This document shows, piece by piece, positions 16,190-21,927 of a DNA stretch of 21,927 nt (within the stretch, counting starts at the first letter, position 1; each line of letters begins with the position of its first letter). The notes under the pieces are model-generated. The model was not told the origin of the DNA. It saw only the letters and a list, made by a program, of their open reading frames with translations, and searched no databases. Source of the DNA: Candidatus Omnitrophota bacterium (lineage in GTDB: Bacteria > Omnitrophota > Koll11 > Zapsychrales > Fredricksoniimonadaceae); contig JADFXE010000006.1 in assembly GCA_015233705.1 (NCBI GenBank), forward strand, positions 1 to 21,927, given 5' to 3'. Both the position numbers and the translations under genes were made by a program.

Positions 16190-16588
16190 ATGTTCAAGAT
16201 CCATAAAAAGATAGAGTATGCGCTGACCGCCCTTAAGTATATGAAGGGAAAAAAGGCCGGAGAATTGGCCACGGCAGGTGAGATCTGCGAGAAGTTCGGC
16301 ATTCCTTTTGATCCGACGTCCCGTACGCTGCAGATCATGGCGCAGAAGGGGATTCTGAAGGCCGAGCAGGGCGCGTACGGCGGTTATCGCATAGCGGGGG
16401 ATCTGTCCAAGGTCACGATCTATGATCTCAACGACATGATCGTGGGGCCCATGGCAGTCACCAAATGTTCGGGCAAGAAAGACACCTGTGAGCATACTAG
16501 CAAATGCACCTTGAAAGGTGCGATGGCCAAGTTGAATGCCAAGATGCTTAAGGTGTTCAGGGAAGTCAAAGTCAGCGAGATGATATGA
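16190..16588 (+). CDS. Rrf2/IscR-like Fe-S-sensing transcription regulator (132 aa)
   Basis: DNA-binding regulator, probably autoregulating the SUF operon. An N-terminal winged-helix domain is visible ([51 protein letters not shown]), including the GxxGG wing turn. Three cysteines follow at C93-x6-C100-x5-C106; E. coli IscR has C92, C98 and C104, so Fe-S binding is likely although the first gap is one residue longer. TTG 16184 also opens the frame, but ATG 16190 has GAGG seven bases upstream. The stop overlaps sufB (ATGA). Whether it acts as repressor or activator, and at which sites, cannot be read directly. Confidence 0.88.
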   Translation: MFKIHKKIEYALTALKYMKGKKAGELATAGEICEKFGIPFDPTSRTLQIMAQKGILKAEQGAYGGYRIAGDLSKVTIYDLNDMIVGPMAVTKCSGKKDTCEHTSKCTLKGAMAKLNAKMLKVFREVKVSEMI

Positions 16589-18042
16589 GTGAGCCTTTGG
16601 AAAAGAAAACTGCTCCGGATTCTTTATTGATGGGTGATTACAAGTATGGTTTCACCACGTCGGTGGAGACCGATACTGTCCCCAAAGGATTGAACGAGGA
16701 CATGGTCCGCCTTATTTCCCAGAAAAAGGGCGAACCGGGGTTCATGCTGGAGTGGCGCCTTAAGGCTTATCGCAACTGGCTGACCATGAAAGAGCCCCAC
16801 TGGGCCAACTTTGAGTATGCGCCCATTGATTATCAGGATATTCGTTACTATTCTGCGCCGAAGAAGACAACGGAGGGGCCGGCGAGTCTGGCTGAGGTGG
16901 ATCAGGAGGTGGTGAAGACCTTTGAGAAGCTCGGCATCCCAATTAGCGAACAGAAGCGGCTGACGGGCGTGGCGGTGGATGCAGTCTTTGACAGCGTCTC
17001 GGTCGGCACGACCCACCAGAAGGATCTGGAGCAGCTGGGGATCATTTTTTGCCCGATCTCGGAGGCCATGCAAAAGTATCCTGATTTGGTCAGGACATAT
17101 CTGGGGACCGTTGTCCCTTATGCCGACAATTTCTTCGCGGGGCTGAATTCCGCGGTCTTTACCGACGGCTCTTTCTGCTATATTCCGCCGGGCGTGCGCT
17201 GTCCGGTCGAGCTTTCGACGTATTTTCGCATTAATGCCAAGGAGACCGGCCAGTTCGAACGAACCCTGATCATTGCTGACAAGGGGGCTTACGTCAGTTA
17301 TCTGGAAGGTTGTACCGCGCCGGTCCGTGACGAGAACCAGCTGCACGCGGCCGTGGTCGAGCTGATCGCCCTGGAGCGCGCCGAGATCAAGTATTCCACT
17401 GTCCAGAACTGGTATGCCGGCGACAAGGAAGGCCGCGGCGGTATTTACAATTTCGTGACTAAGCGCGGCAAATGCGCTGGCCATCACGCCAAGATCTCCT
17501 GGACCCAGGTCGAGGCCGGTTCCGCGATCACCTGGAAATATCCGAGCTGTATTCTTTTGGGCGACTATTCCGTCGGGGAATTTTATTCCGTGGCGCTCAC
17601 CAACAATCACATGCAGGCGGACACAGGGACCAAGATGATCCATATCGGCAAGAACACGACCAGCACGATCATTTCCAAGGGGATCTCGTCGGACTATTCG
17701 AACAATAATTACCGCGGCCTGGTCAAGATCATGCCGAGCGCGGACAAAGCCCGGAATTTTTCCCAGTGCGATTCCATGCTGATCGGTAACAATTGCCGGG
17801 CCAACACCTTTCCTTATATTGAGATCGACAACAACACCGCGACCATGGAGCATGAGGCTTCGACCTCGCGGATCAGCGCGGAGCAGGTTTTTTACCTGCA
17901 GTCGCGCGGGCTGAGCAAGGAAGAGGCGATATCGCTGGTCATCAATGGTTTTTGCAAGGATGTCTTTAAGACGCTGCCCCTGGAATTCTCCGTCGAGGCG
18001 GTGAAATTACTGGAAATGAAGCTGGAAGGAAGTGTGGGATAA
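16585..18042 (+). CDS. sufB: Fe-S assembly scaffold subunit SufB (485 aa)
   Basis: Core subunit of the SufBCD scaffold on which the nascent Fe-S cluster is built. The protein shows the SufB signature throughout: [31 protein letters not shown], the beta-helix core with [22 protein letters not shown] and [17 protein letters not shown], and the C-terminal [14 protein letters not shown]...[20 protein letters not shown] containing the conserved cysteine and the SufD-interface segment. Length is normal. ATG 16585 overlaps the stop of the regulator gene by 4 bases, and sufC follows after 1 base. The long minus-strand open frame inside it (16624-17853) is a compositional shadow. Confidence 0.97.
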   Translation: MSEPLEKKTAPDSLLMGDYKYGFTTSVETDTVPKGLNEDMVRLISQKKGEPGFMLEWRLKAYRNWLTMKEPHWANFEYAPIDYQDIRYYSAPKKTTEGPASLAEVDQEVVKTFEKLGIPISEQKRLTGVAVDAVFDSVSVGTTHQKDLEQLGIIFCPISEAMQKYPDLVRTYLGTVVPYADNFFAGLNSAVFTDGSFCYIPPGVRCPVELSTYFRINAKETGQFERTLIIADKGAYVSYLEGCTAPVRDENQLHAAVVELIALERAEIKYSTVQNWYAGDKEGRGGIYNFVTKRGKCAGHHAKISWTQVEAGSAITWKYPSCILLGDYSVGEFYSVALTNNHMQADTGTKMIHIGKNTTSTIISKGISSDYSNNNYRGLVKIMPSADKARNFSQCDSMLIGNNCRANTFPYIEIDNNTATMEHEASTSRISAEQVFYLQSRGLSKEEAISLVINGFCKDVFKTLPLEFSVEAVKLLEMKLEGSVG

Positions 18043-18043
18043 T

Positions 18044-18796
18044 ATGCTTAATATTAAAGACCTTTACGCCAGTGTGGAAGGTAATCAGATCCTTAAGGGT
18101 TTAAGCCTTTTGGTCAAGGCCGGGGAAGTTCATGCCATCATGGGGCCCAACGGATCAGGGAAGAGCACGCTTTCCAAGATCCTGGCCGGGCACCCGCAGT
18201 ATGCGGTCGACAAGGGCATTGTCGAGTATGAGAGCAGCCGCGGCACCATCAATTTGCTCGAGCTTGAGCCGGATGTACGTTCCAAGGAAGGCATTTTCCT
18301 GGCCTTTCAGTATCCGGTCGAGATCCCGGGCGTGCCGACGTCCATGTTCCTGCGCGCGGCTTACAACGCGGTCTGCCGTCATCACGGCGTTGAGGAGATG
18401 GACCCGATCGATTTTGATGTCTTTCTGCACGAGAAAATGAAGGTCTTGGAGATGGATGACAAGTTCATTGACCGCGCGGTCAATGTGGATTTCTCCGGCG
18501 GTGAGAAGAAGCGTAACGAGATCCTGCAGATGGCGGTGCTCAATCCCCGGCTGGCGGTCCTGGACGAAACAGATTCCGGATTGGATATCGATTCCATGAA
18601 GATCGTGGCCTCCGGCGTCAATAAGCTGCGTACCAAGCGCAACGCCATGATCGTGATCACGCATTACCAGCGGCTGTTAAATTATATTCAGCCGGATTTT
18701 GTCCATGTGCTCCATGCCGGGCGGATCATCAAGTCCGGCGGAAAAGAACTGGCGCTTGAGGTCGAGGCTAAAGGTTACGATTGGTTGATCAAGTGA
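18044..18796 (+). CDS. sufC: Fe-S assembly ATPase SufC (250 aa)
   Basis: ABC-type cytoplasmic ATPase that drives conformational change in SufBCD. Walker A is GPNGSGKST at residues 34-42, the signature is FSGGEKKRNEI, Walker B is LAVLDETDSGLDID, and the switch histidine is in VITHYQR. The characteristic SufC middle segment FLAFQYPVEIPGV is present. The frame extends upstream to a GTG at 18032 within sufB, but ATG 18044, 1 base after the sufB stop, gives the normal MLNIKDL start. The stop overlaps the sufD ATG by 1 base. Confidence 0.97.
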   Translation: MLNIKDLYASVEGNQILKGLSLLVKAGEVHAIMGPNGSGKSTLSKILAGHPQYAVDKGIVEYESSRGTINLLELEPDVRSKEGIFLAFQYPVEIPGVPTSMFLRAAYNAVCRHHGVEEMDPIDFDVFLHEKMKVLEMDDKFIDRAVNVDFSGGEKKRNEILQMAVLNPRLAVLDETDSGLDIDSMKIVASGVNKLRTKRNAMIVITHYQRLLNYIQPDFVHVLHAGRIIKSGGKELALEVEAKGYDWLIK

Positions 18797-20049
18797 TGAA
18801 TACTAAAGAATTTTCCACAACGCAGTTATTTCAGGGATTAAAAGGCTCCGGCGCTGATGCTGCCGGGCTTGGCGTGCTTCCCTGGCCCTCGATCAAGGAT
18901 GATGCCTGGAAATACACCAGCCTTGCGTCTTTGGCAGAGCAGTCGTTCAAGCCGGCCCAGCGTCCTGAAGGCGCTGTTCCCGAACAGGCCAAGGGTTTTC
19001 TTGTTCCTGAAGCAGTCAATCTGGTTTTCTTGAACGGATTTTTTGTTACCGCATCGTCGGACACTTGCAAGATCCCCAAGGGCTGGACCGTCTTGACCGG
19101 CGAAAAGGCCTTGTCAGCCATCGCCCGCGAGACAGAACACACTTTGCGCGGAACAAAAAATGACTCAAAGCTGTTCTTGGAGTTGAACCGTCTTTATTCC
19201 CAGGACGCGCTTTGGCTGGATATTCCCGCCGGAGTCAAGGCCCCGGCGCCGCTGCATGTGCTTCAGCTTCTGGATTCAAGCGCTGGCAAGATCGCAGCAT
19301 TCCCGCGAGGTTTCATCAAGGTCGGCGCTCTCTCTCAGCTGGCCGTTCTGGAGACGTTTGTTTCCCTGGATCAGGGCGAGTATTTTGCCAATCCTTGTCT
19401 GGATATTGTTTTGGGCGAAGGCGCGGCTCTGGAGCGCGCGCAGTCGCATCAGGACTCAGTGTTGGGATTTCACGTCGGTTCAACCCGCGCCTGGCTGGCC
19501 AAGGACAGCCGCTTGAGGACATTCATGTTCAGCGGCGGAGCCAAGATGTTCCGCGATAATCTGAGCGTGGTCCTGGAAGGAGAGGGAAGTGACGTGACCC
19601 TGAACGGTCTTCATGCTCTGCAAGGCGATCGTCATGTGGACAGCCACACCTTTGTCGAGCACGTCGCGCCCAACGCCAGGAGCAATCAGCTTTACAAGTG
19701 TATCCTCGAGGAGCGTTCGCATTCGGTCTTTAACGGCCGGATTTTTGTCGGCCGCGAGGCGCAGCTCACCAATTCCTACCAGCTGAACAAGAATCTTCTT
19801 TTGAGTTCTGAGTGCCGGGTGGATACCAAGCCTCAGCTTGAGATCGGCGCTGATGATGTGAAATGCACCCACGGCGCCACGATCGGACAGTTGAGTGAGG
19901 AGGAGATCTTTTATCTCCAGACGCGCGGCATTGACAGGCCCGCGGCCGGCCGCATGCTTATCCGGGGTTTTATGGAAGATGTGCTGGGGCAGATCAATGA
20001 CTCCTTACTGAGGGCGGCTGTGTCAAAGACAGCCGTGACAAGACAATGA
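18796..20049 (+). CDS. sufD: Fe-S assembly subunit SufD (417 aa)
   Basis: Partner of SufB in the SufBC2D scaffold, involved in iron acquisition. The protein has the SufD architecture: a divergent N-terminal helical region with WKYTSLASL, a beta-helix core (GEGAALERAQSHQD, LNGLHALQGDRHVDSHTFVEH), and the conserved C-terminal VDTKPQLEIGADDVKCTHGATIGQLSEEEIFYLQTRG with the family histidine. A frame open from TTG 18781 exists, but ATG 18796 overlaps the sufC stop (TGATG) and gives the family N-terminus. The stop overlaps the sufS start. A hairpin lies just before that junction. Confidence 0.96.
   Translation: MNTKEFSTTQLFQGLKGSGADAAGLGVLPWPSIKDDAWKYTSLASLAEQSFKPAQRPEGAVPEQAKGFLVPEAVNLVFLNGFFVTASSDTCKIPKGWTVLTGEKALSAIARETEHTLRGTKNDSKLFLELNRLYSQDALWLDIPAGVKAPAPLHVLQLLDSSAGKIAAFPRGFIKVGALSQLAVLETFVSLDQGEYFANPCLDIVLGEGAALERAQSHQDSVLGFHVGSTRAWLAKDSRLRTFMFSGGAKMFRDNLSVVLEGEGSDVTLNGLHALQGDRHVDSHTFVEHVAPNARSNQLYKCILEERSHSVFNGRIFVGREAQLTNSYQLNKNLLLSSECRVDTKPQLEIGADDVKCTHGATIGQLSEEEIFYLQTRGIDRPAAGRMLIRGFMEDVLGQINDSLLRAAVSKTAVTRQ
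20015..20035. other. Hairpin at the sufD-sufS junction
   Basis: CGGCTGT (20015-20021) and ACAGCCG (20029-20035) form a perfect 7-bp stem with a 7-base loop, 10 bases before the sufS ATG at 20046. It is inside the sufD reading frame. No T-run follows, so it is not a terminator. It could tune sufS translation or mRNA processing, or be chance. Confidence 0.4.
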
Positions 20050-21269
20050 CATTCGACGTGAAGCGTATCAGAAATGATTTTCCCAACCTGCGGGCGCACG
20101 GCAGGGACGACAAGCCGCTCATTTATTTTGACAATGCGGCGACCACTTTCAAGCCCTGCCAGGTCATGTCCCTGACGCATGATCATTATTGTCACCGGAC
20201 CGCTAATATCCATCGCGGCGTTCACTATTTGAGCGAGCAGGCTACGGCTGAATATGAATCGACCCGCGAAAAGGTTCGGCGGTTTCTCAATGCCAAAAGC
20301 CTTGCCGAGATCGTGTTCACCAAGGGCGCGACCGAGTCGATCAATTTGGTGGCGGCCTCGTATGGCCGGACATTTTTGAAACCCGGCGATGAGATCCTTA
20401 TCTCTGAAATGGAGCACCATTCCAACATTGTGCCTTGGCAGCTGATCCGCGAAGCGACCGGCGCTGTCCTCAAGGTCGCGCCGATCGACGACAATGGCGA
20501 AGTCATCATCGAAGAATACAGGAAGCTCTTGTCAGCGCGGACAAAGCTCGTTTCGATCGTTCATGTCTCCAATTCGCTGGGCACGGTCAACCCTGTTGCC
20601 GAGATGGTCAGGCTGGCGCATGAGATGGGCGCGTTTTTCCTTCTGGATGCGGCCCAGGGCGTTTCCCAGGAGTCGATCGATGTCCAGGCGCTGGACGTGG
20701 ATTTTCTGGTCTTTTCCGGCCACAAGCTTTTTGGCCCGACGGGTGTCGGCGTCCTTTACGGCAAGGAAAAGATCCTGGAGACCATGCCGCCGTACCAGGG
20801 CGGTGGCGACATGATCCTTAGCGTCAGTTTTGACAAGACGATCTTTAACCGCCTGCCGCTCAAGTTCGAGGCGGGCACGCCGAATATCGCCGGCATCATC
20901 GGCATGGGCGCGGCTATTGATTATGTCCGCAGTCTGGGCTGGGAGGCGGTCACGGTTTACAAAAAAGACCTTTTGGATTACGGGACCAAAGCGCTGTTGA
21001 CTGTCCCTGGTTTGAAGCTGATTGGCACGGCCAGGCACAAGGCGCCGATCTTTTCGTTCATTCTGCCGAATATCCATGCGCATGATATCGGGACTTTGAT
21101 CGACCGCGAAGGTGTGGCGATCCGCACCGGTCATCATTGCACCCAGCCGGTCATGAAGCATTTCGGCGTGCCGGCAACGTCGCGCGCCTCGCTGGCGTTT
21201 TACAACACCAAAGAGGAGATCGACATCTTTGTGACGGCGCTGAGAAAGGTTGTTGGAGTTTTTGAATGA
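20046..21269 (+). CDS. sufS: Cysteine desulfurase SufS (407 aa)
   Basis: PLP-dependent enzyme that converts cysteine to alanine and a protein persulfide, supplying sulfur to the scaffold. The PLP lysine is K227 in FSGHKLFGPTG, the catalytic persulfide cysteine is C365 in RTGHHCTQPVM, and the substrate-binding N-terminal YFDNAATT and EMEHHSNIVPWQ blocks are present, assigning it to group II (SufS/CsdA) rather than IscS. Length is normal. It overlaps sufD by 4 bases (ATGA). Its sulfur acceptor is probably the SufU encoded just downstream. Confidence 0.97.
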   Translation: MTFDVKRIRNDFPNLRAHGRDDKPLIYFDNAATTFKPCQVMSLTHDHYCHRTANIHRGVHYLSEQATAEYESTREKVRRFLNAKSLAEIVFTKGATESINLVAASYGRTFLKPGDEILISEMEHHSNIVPWQLIREATGAVLKVAPIDDNGEVIIEEYRKLLSARTKLVSIVHVSNSLGTVNPVAEMVRLAHEMGAFFLLDAAQGVSQESIDVQALDVDFLVFSGHKLFGPTGVGVLYGKEKILETMPPYQGGGDMILSVSFDKTIFNRLPLKFEAGTPNIAGIIGMGAAIDYVRSLGWEAVTVYKKDLLDYGTKALLTVPGLKLIGTARHKAPIFSFILPNIHAHDIGTLIDREGVAIRTGHHCTQPVMKHFGVPATSRASLAFYNTKEEIDIFVTALRKVVGVFE

Positions 21270-21274
21270 CAGGG

Positions 21275-21306
21275 GAGAAATAAAAAGGCCGCGATTGCTC
21301 GCGGCC
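21275..21306 (-). terminator. Rho-independent terminator for the minus-strand tRNA unit
   Basis: A perfect 8-bp stem GGCCGCGA/TCGCGGCC (21287-21294 and 21299-21306) with a 4-base loop. On the minus strand it is followed by TTTTTATTTC (complement of 21286-21277), a proper terminator tail. On the plus strand the A-run precedes the stem, so it would not efficiently end the sufS transcript. Confidence 0.7.
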
Positions 21307-21340
21307 CGTAGCTTAAGAAAGCCTTTCCTCACGAAGAAGC
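21306..21340 (+). repeat. Inverted partial copy of the neighbouring tRNA-like gene
   Basis: Plus-strand 21308-21335 reads GTAGCTTAAG, AAAGCC, then TTTCCTCACGAA. The tRNA-like gene on the minus strand has the same three blocks in order (complement of 21494-21461), differing only by 5 extra D-loop bases (CGGAT) and one extra C. The copy covers the D arm and anticodon arm; the T arm and acceptor are missing, so it is a tRNA-derived fragment and not a working tRNA. Together the two copies can form a long imperfect hairpin. Confidence 0.75.
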
Positions 21341-21385
21341 AGATTAAGTATATCTTTTCGTGGTTAAGAGCGCAAGAAAAGATTT

Positions 21386-21421
21386 GATCTTGGGATGCTT
21401 TCCCAGGCTCATCCCAAGATC
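21386..21421. repeat. 12-bp perfect hairpin between sufS and tRNA
   Basis: GATCTTGGGATG (21386-21397) and CATCCCAAGATC (21410-21421) are exact reverse complements around a 12-base loop. On the plus strand the stem is followed by TTTAACG, so it might weakly terminate the SUF transcript. On the minus strand it would sit immediately 3' of the tRNA and could serve as a processing structure. Confidence 0.5.
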
Positions 21422-21426
21422 TTTAA

Positions 21427-21500
21427 CGCCCCGGGCCGGATTCGAACCGGCATCGCCTTTTTCGTGAGGAAAGGGCTTTATCCGCTTAAGCTACCGGGGC
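21427..21500 (-). tRNA. tRNA-like gene, anticodon by position CAC (Val) but Arg-like body
   Basis: A full cloverleaf folds on the minus strand. It has a 7-bp acceptor GCCCCGG/CCGGGGC with G73; D arm GCTT/AAGC with a 9-base loop containing GG and A14; a 23-base D-to-T-stem interval as in standard tRNAs; and T arm GCCGG-TTCGAAT-CCGGC. CCA is not encoded. Standard numbering gives anticodon loop CTCACGA, so anticodon CAC (valine), with a C-A mismatch at 31-39. A20 in GGATA and G73 are features of arginine tRNAs, and ACG (arginine) sits one base later in the loop. A perfect CCTTT/AAAGG stem would leave a 9-base loop. Identity is therefore uncertain; a degenerate tRNA is possible. Confidence 0.75.
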
Positions 21501-21514
21501 GTTAAATTTATTTA

Positions 21515-21542
21515 ATATTAACATAAATTGACTATTAGTCAA
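21515..21542 (-). promoter_or_regulatory. Probable promoter of the tRNA-like gene
   Basis: On the minus strand TTGACT (21542-21537) and TAATAT (21520-21515) are 16 bases apart, predicting a start near 21508, just before the tRNA at 21500. The -35 element is one arm of the 19-bp palindrome. Confidence 0.45.
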
Positions 21543-21544
21543 TT
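21526..21544. promoter_or_regulatory. Perfect 19-bp palindrome, candidate operator between tRNA and sufU
   Basis: AATTGACTATTAGTCAATT has 9-bp arms around a single central base. It lies 18 bases before the sufU ATG and covers the -35 of the divergent tRNA promoter. The half-sites GACT and AGTC are also those of the E. coli IscR type 1 site, but here they are 3 bases apart instead of 5. Binding by the Rrf2 regulator of this locus is inferred. Confidence 0.5.
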
Positions 21545-21562
21545 GCAATTTGAGAGTCGAAC

Positions 21563-21927
21563 ATGACGATCCACAACGACGAACTTTACCAGCAGGTTAT
21601 TCTCGAGCACAACAAGAAGCCCCGGAATTTTGGCAAGCTGGAGCCGTGTTCGCATCATGCCGAAGGTTATAATCCTCTGTGCGGCGACCATCTTTTTATT
21701 TACGCCCGGGTGAATGCCAGCGGTGTCGTCGAGGAAGTTTCTTTTGAAGGGGACGGCTGTGCCATTTCCAAGGCGTCCGCCTCCATGATGACGGCTGCCC
21801 TGAAAGGCAAGACGGTCGATGAGGCCACGGCGCTCTTTGAGGAATTCCGCAAGCTGGTCACCAAAGAAATGGATCCACAGAAAGATCCGCATCATTTGGG
21901 GAAGCTGACCGTTTTTTCCGGTATCTG
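21563..21927 (+). CDS. sufU: Fe-S assembly sulfur-relay protein SufU (partial, 5' part)
   Basis: Zinc-dependent sulfurtransferase that accepts persulfide sulfur from SufS. Reading from ATG 21563 gives MTIHNDELYQQVILEHNKKP, then RNFG, NPLCGD (C40, D42) and FEGDGCAISKASASMM (C66), matching the first three zinc/sulfur ligands of Bacillus SufU. The window ends after 121 complete codons, before the expected last cysteine at about residue 128. The zinc-ligand spacing and the insertion-bearing KEMDPQKDPHHLG segment favour SufU over the IscU scaffold. A weak GAGAG ribosome-binding site precedes it. It is separated from sufS by a tRNA-containing gap of 293 bases and probably has its own promoter near the 19-bp palindrome. 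Confidence 0.9.
   Translation, partial: MTIHNDELYQQVILEHNKKPRNFGKLEPCSHHAEGYNPLCGDHLFIYARVNASGVVEEVSFEGDGCAISKASASMMTAALKGKTVDEATALFEEFRKLVTKEMDPQKDPHHLGKLTVFSGI

Noticed and set aside
16624..17853. 409-codon open frame on the minus strand inside sufB
   Set aside because: It lies wholly opposite a textbook SufB, has no recognisable motif and is rich in R, D and H as expected from the complement of a GC-biased coding frame.
21287..21306. Terminator for the sufS transcript
   Set aside because: The stem is good, but on the plus strand it is followed by CGTAGCTTAAG with no T-run; the A-run lies before it, so it fits the minus strand only.
1..21927. CRISPR array, rRNA, intact transposase or prophage genes
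   Set aside because: No regularly spaced direct repeats, no rRNA-like conserved segments and no integrase, transposase or phage structural motifs were seen on either strand.

Overview
The window looks like chromosomal sequence of an uncultivated Gram-negative-type bacterium of moderate GC. The gene set (PEGA-domain membrane protein, membrane-embedded spermidine-synthase-like protein, AmmeMemoRadiSam radical SAM enzyme, MetX/MetW pair, compact SUF operon) is reminiscent of Omnitrophota/PVC-like genomes. That placement is inference from gene style only, because no rRNA or taxonomic marker was searched.

Layout. (1) 61-6556, plus strand: a tight run of two GNAT acetyltransferases, a membrane-anchored PEGA protein, a processive-type family 2 glycosyltransferase with a QxxRW motif, and a 736-residue polytopic protein carrying a spermidine-synthase-like domain. 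The last three are 3 bases apart and probably act together at the cell envelope. (2) 6558-8284, minus strand: a CcdA/DsbD-like membrane thiol transporter translationally coupled (ATGA) to an AmmeMemoRadiSam-type radical SAM protein with an N-terminal membrane anchor. (3) 8365-9498: an AT-rich accessory patch with a DXD glycosyltransferase, a double hairpin resembling an IS200/IS605 (TnpB-type) right end, and the C-terminal stub of an SGNH/acyltransferase gene. (4) 9499-11096: miaB plus a small membrane protein. (5) 11193-13952: nadA, metX and metW (NAD and methionine biosynthesis) behind a recognisable sigma-70-type promoter. (6) 13973-15525: a small secreted protein on the minus strand with its own good promoter, and an L-2-hydroxyglutarate oxidase-like flavoprotein. 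(7) 15561-21269: a SUF iron-sulfur operon in the order nfu, rrf2/iscR-like, sufB, sufC, sufD, sufS, with nearly every junction overlapping or 1 base apart. (8) 21270-21562: a complex intergenic region holding a minus-strand tRNA-like gene, an inverted partial copy of it, two hairpins and a perfect 19-bp palindrome. (9) 21563-end: the 5' part of sufU, cut by the window edge.

The SUF block is nearly a complete pathway. SufS supplies sulfur, SufU relays it, SufBCD assembles the cluster, Nfu carries it, and the Rrf2 protein (with three Fe-S-ligand cysteines) probably senses cluster supply. Several Fe-S clients lie nearby: MiaB, NadA and the radical SAM protein. The observations most worth a second look are the tRNA/sufU intergenic region, the membrane-anchored radical SAM/thiol-transporter pair, and the PEGA-GT2-spermidine-synthase-like envelope cluster.
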